NCBI GenBank assembly: GCA_964036195.1 | Contig: OZ038456.1 | Coordinates: 5,580,001-5,644,000, forward strand | DNA length: 64,000 nucleotides | Direction of reading: 5' to 3' | Source of the DNA: Sphaerolaimus hirsutus | Lineage: Eukaryota > Nematoda > Chromadorea > Monhysterida > Sphaerolaimidae | Shown here: positions 11,142 through 21,000 of the stretch, in pieces | Layout: each line of letters begins with the position of its first letter | Position numbering within the stretch: position 1 is the stretch's first letter | Notes under the pieces: generated by a model | Database searches by the model: none | What the model saw: the letters and a program-made list of their open reading frames with translations, nothing else | Told to the model about the DNA's origin: nothing | Position numbers and translations under genes: made by a program

Positions 11142-11670
11142 GCTCAAGAATGTTAGATGCATATGTTTGTGAGGGAAACTTTAATTGCAAAAAAATGATG
11201 CCACTAATTTGGAAAACGGTTGCAATTGTCCTTATCATAACATGAATGTTATCATTTTAATCAGTTCACCTCATGCATAGAACTTGTATTTATTGTTGGG
11301 CAGTATTTGGTAGGGTACATCGGCAGGCATACACCGGTACAAAATAAATAAGCCATGAAAGATTTATTTTTAATTTTCTGAATCAAATGGACTTCAGCCG
11401 GTTCAGAGGATACCTAGTAGCTATAAAAAAGTGCATCTGGGATAGATAGATAGCTGGAGCGTTTCGGGGGTGGGTGGTACCCCAACTTCTGAACTCCTGT
11501 AACACACAAACGAGAATTAAAAAAAATTGAGAACGTATGAGAAAAATTTGGAAAAAATTTTATTTTATAAGTGCAAAAATATATCAAGGCATTGGATAAT
11601 TTGCTAAATGCGTCGCGAGTGGGAATGCACAAAATCGCTAAAAGTAGGTTAGCGATAGCTAAAAACAGGT

Positions 11671-12462
11671 ACCGTATTACCTCGAATTATCCCCCCCCCT
11701 TGAATTAACCCCCCCCCCCCTCAAAATGGGCTGGAGAAATAATAAACCCCCCCCCCCTCGAAATACCCCCCTCCGGAATGATGTACATCATGTATGCAAT
11801 GTACATGATATATTTATTACTACCGTATTTCCTCGAAATACCCCCCCCTCGAAATACCCCCCCCCTCGTTTGACCCCCCCTCTCGGAGCCACTATGAAAC
11901 AATCACCCCCCCCCCCCAAATTGAGTGTAAAGGGAACGTACATGATAATAACTGTAGTTTGTGTTCTGTGTACTGCAGAACACACGTTAAAACAATGTCG
12001 GTGTCACGTTAGAACAGTGTACACACCATCTACATACTAATATTAGTCTACAGAACCTTTTAAATGGCGGTTTTTGTTGCATTTTTCGACGTCTGCGTAC
12101 GTTTCAGACGACAATTTCGTACTTGGTTTTCAAAAATTTTCTTGTGAAATAATAACCCCCCCCCCTCGAAATACCCACCCCCTCGTTTAACCCCCCCCCC
12201 CCCCTTTCGGGACCACTATGAAACAATCACCCCCCGGCCGGGGGGTATTTCGAGGAAATACGGTATACTCACACATTTATTACCGTTATTGTGTAAGAAA
12301 TAGCGTATTCTTTACTATCAATTTCCTCGAAATTTTCTGGCGAAATAATAAAAAAAACCCTCAAATAAGCCCCCCCCCCCTCGAATTAACCCCCCCCCCC
12401 CCCTTAAATTTTGCTGGCGAAATGATAAACCCCCATGGGGGTATTTCGAGGTAATACGGTAT
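11671..12462. mobile_element. Cluster of TA-flanked C-run MITEs
   Basis: At least three overlapping or nested copies: taccgtattacctcgaatta at 11670, accgtatttcctcgaaatac at 11823, right ends tcgaggaaatacggtat near 12265 and tcgaggtaatacggtat near 12460. Interior text (gtaaagggaacgtacatga, ttctgtgtactgcagaacac) matches the 16.8-kb copy. Confidence 0.8.
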
Positions 12463-12660
12463 ATAACATATACATAGATAGTACACAAAGCTATCCTATG
12501 TACATACATAGTACACAAAATAGCTGAAAATAGGCAATAGAAGAAATCAACGGTGATTTTGAATGTTATAAACTATAAATCGGTGTAAGAATTGGTTAGA
12601 ATTTTGAGCGAAAATTGGCTAAAATTTTTCAAAATCGCTCCAGATAGATAGATAGCTAGG

Positions 12661-12996
12661 GTGTCAAAAAATTTTTTTACGGAAAACGGAAATTGGAAAA
12701 AAAATTTCAGCGGCCGGAAAACGGAATGGAAAACGGAAAAAAATTTGCACTTGGCGGGAAAACGGTAACGGAAATAGAAAAAAAATCAGTCGCCGGAAAA
12801 CGGGAAAAGGGGACGCCAGTAAAAAGGAAAACAGAAACGGAAAAATGAAATTTGCATGGAAAAGGGAAAATTCAAAAACAAATAAAATTTGCTGAAATTT
12901 TGCTGCAAGTGGAAAACATTTGCAGAAATTTTGCTGGAACATTTACATGCAAACGGAAAAAATTTACCTGCAGAAAACGGAAAACGGAAATTTGAC
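12661..12996. repeat. Palindromic cggaaaacgg-iterated element
   Basis: Terminal gtgtcaaa and tttgacac enclose dozens of iterated cggaaaacgg/ggaaaac motifs. The flanking atagatag occurs on both sides, a plausible 8-bp duplication, though this flank is itself repetitive. Confidence 0.65.
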
Positions 12997-13396
12997 ACCA
13001 TATAGATAGCTGGACGATTTGGGGGTGGGGGGGGGGGGTTTAGGGGATAGTATATAGTTTAGGGGTAGATAGATAGCTGGCGGATTTGGGTGGGGGGGGG
13101 GTAACTCCACCCCCTCCCCAAGTAAACCCCTGCTATTCTACCCCGATATTTACGTCGTCATTTAATTCACGGGTATGTTTTATTACAGCAATCAAAATGT
13201 AAATATGTCAAATATCACCACTCAACTGTAATGAAATGATAACTAAGCAATTAGAGCAGCATCACAAAATTAGGTACTTAAATGTTCCAATTCGATCGTA
13301 CAATCCTATTCACAACACACTATATTTGTGAAATTTTCCCAAAATCACCATCACATGTACACATTCAGTTTATCAACTGTCACATCAGCCCTATAA

Positions 13397-15251
13397 TCAT
13401 GGATCAACCATTGTCCCATTTCCAGCGACAATAATGTTAGCAGATGCTGGCACCCAGGCACCTCTCACTTCACACACAGTGACAAGATTGGCTGTGCAAG
13501 TGTCTGCCATATATTTGTCTGGGGGCAGTCCCAGACACTGTAAAATGCCCTGTCAAATGTCAAATGTCATGCAAAGTGTCAAAAGTCTGACATAAATGAA
13601 AATAAATGTGTAGTGAATGAAGTTTGCCATGTTGAAGGGTATTTTACATGACGTTTGACATTTTGCTTGACATTTCACATTTCACAGGGAGGGTATTTCA
13701 CAAAGTCTGGGAGTGGCACCAGAGCCACTGACATATTTTCTGCACACATCAGAGATGCCAGTTGATGTGAGCTGGTTGCCCAGTGTCCAAAACAGGGCAT
13801 AGATGGAGGTCAGCCAACTTGGGTGATATTTCTGGATGGGTGTTGAATATTTGTAATTCAAATGCCACTTAAGAGAATAAATATGCGCATTTTCGGACGG
13901 TTATAATCAATAATTTTCTAATAATTCCGACGCCATAAATTAAACTACCCAAAAATGACATTTTGGTCCAACGTAACTTTGCTAGACCTTGAGATTTGCT
14001 CTGAAAGCCGTGTACACATCGATATCGTCCAAATCTGCCAGTCGGCCTCCAGGCACACCAAGCACATCCCCGCGTGAACATCTAAGAGAAAATTGAGGAA
14101 ACAGTCAGCCACAGAAAGTGGCATCAAAAGCAGTGCTGATGATCAGTTGTGATCTACCGTAAGGTGCACTGTGAAGTGCACGTGAAGTGGTTTAAGGCCC
14201 CCCTGTGATCACACTGCAGAGCGTGATCACACCTGATCACCAGGCACTTCACAGCCAGTGATTGTACTTCACAGCATGATTATGCCTGATCACCGACGGC
14301 CAACACGTCAACACACTTCACGAATTTCCTAGCAATTCAAATGTAGATGATTTAAACTGTGAAGTGTCTGTGTGAAGTGCATGTCATTGGTGATCAGGCT
14401 ATGAAGCCTCATCACGCTTTGAGCCTGAGGCTATAGGGGGGGGGGGGCTTTAGATTACTTCAGTGCACTTCACAACCACTTTATTTGCAGTGAGCAAGAA
14501 CAAAAATCCAACACAATCACCTAGCGGCAGCGTTTGTGCCGTATGTTCCAGGCATCAATAATGTAACACATCTGCCATTTGAGTAAAGTGCCTCTCCATT
14601 GACACTTGAGCACAGTTCTTCCGTTGTCTTTCCTGTTGGTGAAAGTTTATTGTGAATATATTGTTACTTTAAGAGTATACAGCAAATCCTCGAATAAGAC
14701 CCCCCCCTCGAATAACTCCCCCCCTTGATTAACTCCCCCCTGTTAGCGAGGTGAGGAAAAAATAACTCCCCCCCTCGAATAACTCCCCCCTCTTGAATAA
14801 CTCCCCCTCTGGATGAAAACGATACAATACAAAAATACAAAATAATATATGCCTATACAGCAGCGACAGCAGATACATGATATGTATGCAGTGTATACAC
14901 ATCATTTTGTTGTTGTTAGACAGGTAAATACCTGAATTACATGTGTTTACACACTGCATCGACACAATGAATTAAGTCCAAGTTTCTGGGGAAAAATTGA
15001 CTCCCCCCCTCGAATAGCTCCCCCCCTTGAATAACTCCCCCCTCTAAAACGTCTGAGGAAAAAATAACTCCCCTGGGGTCTTATTCGAGGATTTAGGGTA
15101 TAATGGAAGTATAGAGTAGATAATACACAATGTGTAATACTTTTAGAATTTACATGAAGAAATGTTTTTATAAAAAAATATAAATACCTCTGGGGATGCC
15201 ATGTCCAACGGAAAGAGATAGTAACATAATTGTGATGCCAAAATTGTCCAT
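13397..15251 (-). CDS. Secreted C-type-lectin-like protein, paralogue 2
   Basis: Coding segments 15251-15188, 14632-14521, 14081-13988, 13831-13720, 13518-13397 total 504 nt (167 residues). Same architecture as 8185-11141: signal peptide (MDNFGITIMLLSLSVGHG), then ELCSSVNGEALYSNGRCVTL, CSRGDVLGV, GRLADLDDIDVY, FWTLGNQLTSTG, and a terminal CTANLVTVCEVRGAW block. Exon borders are shared with paralogue 1 except for the introner, which here splits the Ser-Asp junction (SGS|DKY) and is absent from paralogue 1. Conversely this gene reads straight through RGAWVPAS. The C-terminal tail is shorter. Function is inferred only from the fold-like cysteine pattern. Confidence 0.8.
13519..13719 (-). mobile_element. 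Introner in lectin-like gene 2
   Basis: A 201-bp inverted repeat. On the coding strand it begins GTGCCACTCCCAGAC and ends GTCTGGGACTGCCCCCAG. Splicing TCT G|AC restores SGSDKYMADTC, aligned with SASDTYLASLC of the uninterrupted paralogue. It has both a GT donor and an AG acceptor exactly at the element ends. Confidence 0.93.
14158..14490. repeat. Iterated tgaagtgcac inverted-repeat tract
   Basis: Intronic tract of lectin-like gene 2 with many direct and inverted gtgaagtg / cacttcac / tgatcaggc motifs. It resembles a MITE with motif-iterated arms; termini are unclear. Confidence 0.5.
14683..15101. mobile_element. C-run MITE (aaatcctcgaataagac variant)
   Basis: Inverted ends aaatcctcgaataagacccc and gggtcttattcgaggattt bound internal ccccctcgaataactc blocks. 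It lies in the first intron of lectin-like gene 2. Confidence 0.75.
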
Positions 15252-15530
15252 GTTTTGATATGTGATAAAAATGGAGCTCAAAGGGCAATACTAGGGACTG
15301 AAAGTCGCAATTATTTACAGTAGCGGGTCTAGCCCACAGCGTGCTTTTGCTTATCACTGCAAATTTGTTAATGTATCTTATGGCTGGAATTGAAATTTAT
15401 TCATCTAAGGCTACTGTTAAAGTTTGCATTTAAGTTTGTTAATAGCAGAATGTTTATTATCAGGGTTTTCGCTCAGTTTTTTTGCTTCTCTGCATTTACC
15501 TATGTAGGTAGGTAGATTGGGGGCAGGCCT

Positions 15531-15728
15531 GATACGCACATCTGCCCGTTACGCCCATTTTTTTCACTTGACACTTTTTCAAGTGATTTTCAGATATGAG
15601 AAAAGTGAAAAAAAAGTTGCGCAATCACATTAGTGAACTTTTTTCACGTCACTCATATCTGAAAATCACTTGAAAAAGTGTCAAGTGAAAAAACGGGCAA
15701 ATGTGCGTAACGGGCAGCTGTGCGTATC
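15531..15728. mobile_element. Palindromic MITE, TIR tgatacgcaca
   Basis: A 198-bp inverted repeat: left arm ctgatacgcacatctgcccg then ttcacttgacactttttcaa; right arm mirrors it and ends cagctgtgcgtatcag. The loop is about 30 bp. A related fragment, ggcaggcctaatacgcacat, occurs at 36126. Confidence 0.8.
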
Positions 15729-15747
15729 AGTGCAAATGAGATGCAGC

Positions 15748-16634
15748 TAGTGATGGAAAAGCGCCAGAAAAAATGGCGCCAGGCGCCAAGGGCGCCATGG
15801 CGCCATTCGGAAAGTGGGCGCCAAGCGCCAGGGGCGCCACAGAAAAAGGGCGCCAGGCGCCAAGGGCGCCATGGCGCCATTGAGAAAGTGGGCGCCACGG
15901 AAAGAGGGCGCCAAGCGCCAAGGGCGCCATGGCGCCATTTGGAAAATAGGGCGCCAGGCGCCAAGGGCACCAGGATAAAAAAGTGCCTACAACACCATGC
16001 GTGTGCTAAACATGTTTCTCCAGCACCATTATACGCGCATTCAGATCTTAATTCGCGTTCTCCAGGATGTATTGACAAAAACAAGGCTAGGAACAAAATT
16101 TTTTTGAATAAAATCCACATGACGAATTCAAACGTAATGGAAATTGTCATTTCACAACAATCCATTCATTACAAATAGACCTTTCCAAACAATGTTTCCT
16201 AATTGCAACGATTTAAATCCATTTATTTATGATTTTGCAAGTTAGACGGTCCATCATTCTTGTCTTCTGATCCGTCAGACAGATCTGATGAACCGTAGGA
16301 CGAAAGATTTCCACCCACTCACACCACTCAGTCCATTTTTCTGGCGAATTTAGATCATCCACGGATGCGGCTTTCTTTTTTTTCGTTTACACAGCACTCA
16401 CCGTGAAACCTTGCGGGCGCCTTTTTGGCGCCCTTCTAAAGCAGGGCGCCAGGCGCCAAGGGCGCCACGGGAAAAGGGCGCCAAGCGCCAAGGGCGCCAT
16501 GGCGCCTTTCAGAATGTGGGCGCCAGGCGCCAAGGGCGCCACAGAAAAAGGGCGCCAAGCGCCAATGGCGCCATGGCGCGGCGCCCTTTGGCGCCCTCAA
16601 ATGGCGCCAGCGCCATGGCGCCATTCCATCACTA
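15748..16634. mobile_element. hAT-type element with GGCGCC-repeat arms, copy 2 (inverted)
   Basis: Reverse-oriented sister of 8763-9664, nearly co-linear through the core. TIR TAGTGATGGAA / TTCCATCACTA and perfect 8-bp TSD gatgcagc (15740-15747, 16635-16642). No transposase. Confidence 0.93.
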
Positions 16635-16786
16635 GATGCAGCGTGTCTAAAAAATTGAAAAATTATGAACCACGAAAAAGCAGTTACGGAGTTATAACAA
16701 ATCTTTTGATGCTACCATCGATATCAGAAATGTTCTTGATCCCGACCCCGACCTTGAATAATACGCATTGCGTTGCAAATTCATAC

Positions 16787-17203
16787 CGTATTTCCTCGAA
16801 ATACCCCCCCCTCGTTTGACCCCCCCCCCTTTCGAGACCACTATGAAACAATCACCCCCCCCCTCGAAATACCCCCCCCAGATTGAGTGTAAAGAGAACG
16901 TACATGACAAATACTGCAGTTTGTGTTCTGCGTAGTGCAGAACACACGTTAAAACAATGTCGGAATCACGATAGAACAGTGTTTATACCATCTACGTACT
17001 AATATTGGTCTACATAACCTTATAAATGGCGGTTTTTGTTGTATTTTTCGACGTCTGCGTACGTTTCAGATGACTATTTCGTACTGGGATTTAAAAAAAT
17101 TTCTTGTGAAATAATAACCCCCCCCCCTCGTTTAACCCCCCCCCCCCTCTCGGGACCACTATGAAACAATCACCCCCCGGGGGGTATTTCGAGGAAATAC
17201 GGT
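16787..17203. mobile_element. TA-flanked C-run MITE
   Basis: TACCGTATTTCCTCGAAATA at the left and its complement ggtatttcgaggaaatacgg at 17184-17203. Interior is near-identical to the 11.8-12.27-kb copy, including a ttcgacgtctgcgtacgttt segment. Confidence 0.85.
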
Positions 17204-17360
17204 AAACAGTTTTTACACCACATTTTTCCCATCAAAAATTATCCATTATTTAACAGTTCTGCGCAAACGTCCCTGCCATACTGTGGCAGGGTTAATGCTA
17301 AATTTACGGTAACACACAACAGTTTCACATTGCCCGAAGGTTTTCTTATGTTCGCATTTA

Positions 17361-17622
17361 CCGTATTTCCTCGAATTACCCCCCGAGGGGTTTATTTTTT
17401 CAGAGTGAAAATTTTGAGAGAAAAACGTGAAAAATGCAACAATAACCACCATTTATAAGTTTTTACAGCCTTATATAAGGATGTAGATGGTATAAACGAT
17501 GTTCTAACGTAACACAGTAAGTGTTTTGAACGTCTGTTATGCATTTCCCGGACCACAAATTCATAGTGCCCATTTTGAGATGGCTAATTCGAGGGGGGGA
17601 GGTATTTCGAGGAAATACGGTA
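17361..17622. mobile_element. TA-flanked MITE, inverted relative copy
   Basis: Left taccgtatttcctcgaatta, right ggtatttcgaggaaatacgg. Interior contains the reverse complement of the 12-kb and 17-kb copies (ataaccaccatttataag). Confidence 0.8.
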
Positions 17623-17649
17623 GTTCTGATGACTTAATACTAAAGTAAA

Positions 17650-17850
17650 TACACTCGTCGGACAGCTCACTTAGTATGGAAACCTACCATAATTTTACGA
17701 ATGAAATCTTGTGATAAATTTCGTAATTTATTATTGCATATTTAAAAACGAAATATTATGATGAAAAAACTGTAAAATTTCTAGTTCATTATTCATATGG
17801 GTTATGGTAGGTTTTCACACTAAGTGTGATGTCCGCAGAGTATACCTAAG
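17650..17850. mobile_element. MITE with actcgtcggac / gtccgcagagt termini
   Basis: About 200 bp with inverted ends; inner arms read cttagtatggaaacctacca and its near complement. Related termini occur at 21470-21725 and 62455-63007. Confidence 0.7.
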
Positions 17851-18041
17851 TATCATAAGACGTAACGAAGGTACATGATCCAGTCAAAAACGCTGTTTGT
17901 TCAGCTGAATTCCATTCCGATCTTATATTCTTTACGATCGTACCTATTTATATTCTTAACGAAACATTTAATTGAACCAATGCTACACAGAACGAGCCAA
18001 AAACAAGAAACCTAAAATAAAAAGTTGACAAAACTGAAAAA

Positions 18042-21000
18042 ATGTATCCCGTTTGCATAATCATCGCCACCATTTGGCTTACGTTTCAGCCGCTGTGCTC
18101 TTCAGTTTCTGGTTTGTGTAAACTACTTAGATTTGTTTACTCCATCTACCCCCCCCACACCCCCTCGAAATACCCCAGGTCTGAGCGAGCTTATGAAAAA
18201 ATACCCCTCGATTTACCCCTCTCCGGGCATTGAAACTGCAATAAAAAATCTCGCATTGCAGTGGATTGAAAGCATCCAATAAGCCAACATTAATAGCACA
18301 GATTTGACTGATATAAAAACACAAGAAAATGATATTTACATCCATTCAGCCTGCGGACAGTCGTCAAAATCACATCCAGCAGCACTCAAACTTTCCCGAG
18401 ATGGAATAATTGGCCTGGAAAATGGCATCATTGGCGGAAATGAAGCCAATCCCCATTCGTACCCATGGATGGTGTGGATGTTGAGAGTAGAACCGGTTGA
18501 TAAGGAACGTCGACATTCCTGGTGGCAGTCCCAAGCCCTGTAAAGTGTAATGTCAAGTGTAAAATGACATGTAAATCTGTCAATTGTAATGCAAAGTGTC
18601 AGGCAAGGTGTCAACTGTAAGGCATAGTTATATTTTGTTCTGTTTTGTTTTGATTGGTAGGTATTTTACATGACTTTTTACACTTAACTTTACAAGGCTT
18701 GGGACTGCCCTCAGGTATTACATATGTGGTGGGGCAATGATCAGTGACAGGTGGATTGTCACAGCGGCACACTGTGTCCACAGGAAGAATACCATGTAAA
18801 ATTATGAGTTTTGAGGCTTTCGCATGGTGTTACTTCTTCTCTTACAGGGAAACCCAGCTTACTGAGAACCCGCCGCCAGCGAGCATCAGCTCAGCTGTCA
18901 AGCAAAAAAAATACATCAATGACACCAAATTTTGCAAATTGCTGCCTGCAACTTTCTATCTACCTATTAGATTTACTCTTCCATAGAGCTGACAGCTTGA
19001 TGCCAAATATAGACGACTGCATGTTAATTTGTTGTCTACCAGCTGGCAGCGAGTTGTGAAGCTGTCAAGTTCTGAGCTCTGTTTCCCTGGGCCAGTCCCG
19101 CAAATTGAGAAGGCCAATGGCAACAGAAATTACTTCTTTTTCACTTCGCTTTTGCCAATTTACTTGCCATTTCACTTCACTTTTACTTAGCTTTTGCCAT
19201 TTTACTTCTCACCTCTCAATTTGCGGAACTGGCACCCTGTGTTGAATTGTGGATATGTGATATATTGTGCCCCATTCGATAACACACAGGCAGCCGGTCG
19301 GTGTAAATGATATGAAACTTTTCATCGGCAGACATACGACATCAGTCAAAAACGACAGACATTCTGGCACTGTGCCAAAACGAATAATTGTCCATGAAGA
19401 TTATAGGCGGGAATGGAGTGGCAAGCTGTACAACGATATTGCATTGATTGAGTTGAGGAATCCAATTAGATTCAGGTTTGTTATGATTATGAAATGCATG
19501 GACAAATTTTGGGCTTTTGTCCAGTACACACTACCTTTAGCTACCACACTACTTTGCTTTTTACAATCATAAAAATTTTGTTACCTCTAGGCTTCAAAAT
19601 CTAAAAGAAAATTTTGATAAACATTTTTATGTTGTTTTATTTATAATCAGCATGTTTTTGTAAAGATCCATAAAATATTCAAAACAATCTTGTATGCTTG
19701 ATGCGGTTTTTCCGAATTTCGAAAAACAACATGAAACAATTATATTTACAGTGACAAAATCCAGCCAATTTGCCTGCCAGAAATGAGTCAAGACTTCACA
19801 ATGTTGAAGACCAGTCTCGTTGCCGCAGGTGTGTGTCAGAGTTGTTAAAATTACTGAAATCTTTCCAAAGTATACGTATCTGTAAAATACTTTTTACTCA
19901 CACCTATATACAGAAAATGCAAAATACTTTTCTACCCATTCTGCGGTGTGTGTGCTAGTGATGTTAAAGGCACCGGGAAAAATGGCACCGCACCGCACCG
20001 GCACTTTTGCCAACGCATGAAAAGGGCACCTGGCACCCTGGGGCACCGGCCAGAAAATGGCACACCACCGCATCAGCACCGGTGCCTTTTGGAAACAATG
20101 GCACCGGCACCGAAGGGCACCGGCGGGTTGCCGGTGCTAGCACCGAAAGGCACCGCACCGGGCTGGAATTTCTGAAGTAAATATCGGGCAGTTTCTCAGT
20201 GGTCTCACATTTGGAAGTGCATATTTCCATGAATTTTCAACCGATATTGATGGTTGAGCACTTAAAATGATCAGAATGATGTGGCAATCACTTTTATGAA
20301 GCAATTACAATGATTACAAATGAAAGATCAAATATGTAATTCTCTGCAATGTCCATAGCCACTATTGTCTACTGATCGGAGTCGTTGCTGTACAGAGAAT
20401 GGAACTATCTCTGTTATAAACTGACAACAAATTTTGAACAAACAAGTAAGATAAATATAAAATATAAAAATGATTTAAAATTAAACAAAATTTTAGATTC
20501 GCTCATCAGATCATGTATCTTGTAAAATGGATTTCACAGTAGGTATATTTATTTGATGGGAGGTTTAGAAAATAGGCAAAAACGGTTGGGTAAATATATC
20601 GCTGTTTTTTGAAATATGAATAAGCACAAACTATGGACAAAATTGCACAGCACATGAAGCCTTGGCCAGTGGCTTTCCCGGTGCCTTTTACTTTGGCCCT
20701 GGTGCTAGCACCTTTGGCAAAAAAATGGCACCGCACCGCACCCGCACCGGTGCTATTCTGAAAAAAAATGGCACCGGCACCGGCATGGCACCCCTGAAGA
20801 TTGCAATGGCACCGCACCAGCACCGGTGCCGGTGCCCTTCGGTGCTTCAGTAAACATCAAAAATTACCTGCATTATTTCAGGTTGGGGTGACACAGTGAC
20901 AAAAGGGAATGCTCAATATTCTGCTAATCTAAAACAGGCTCTCCTTACAACAAAAGATTGTGGCGGCAATTCAAAAGGAAACTTGCTTTGTGCAGCTGGC

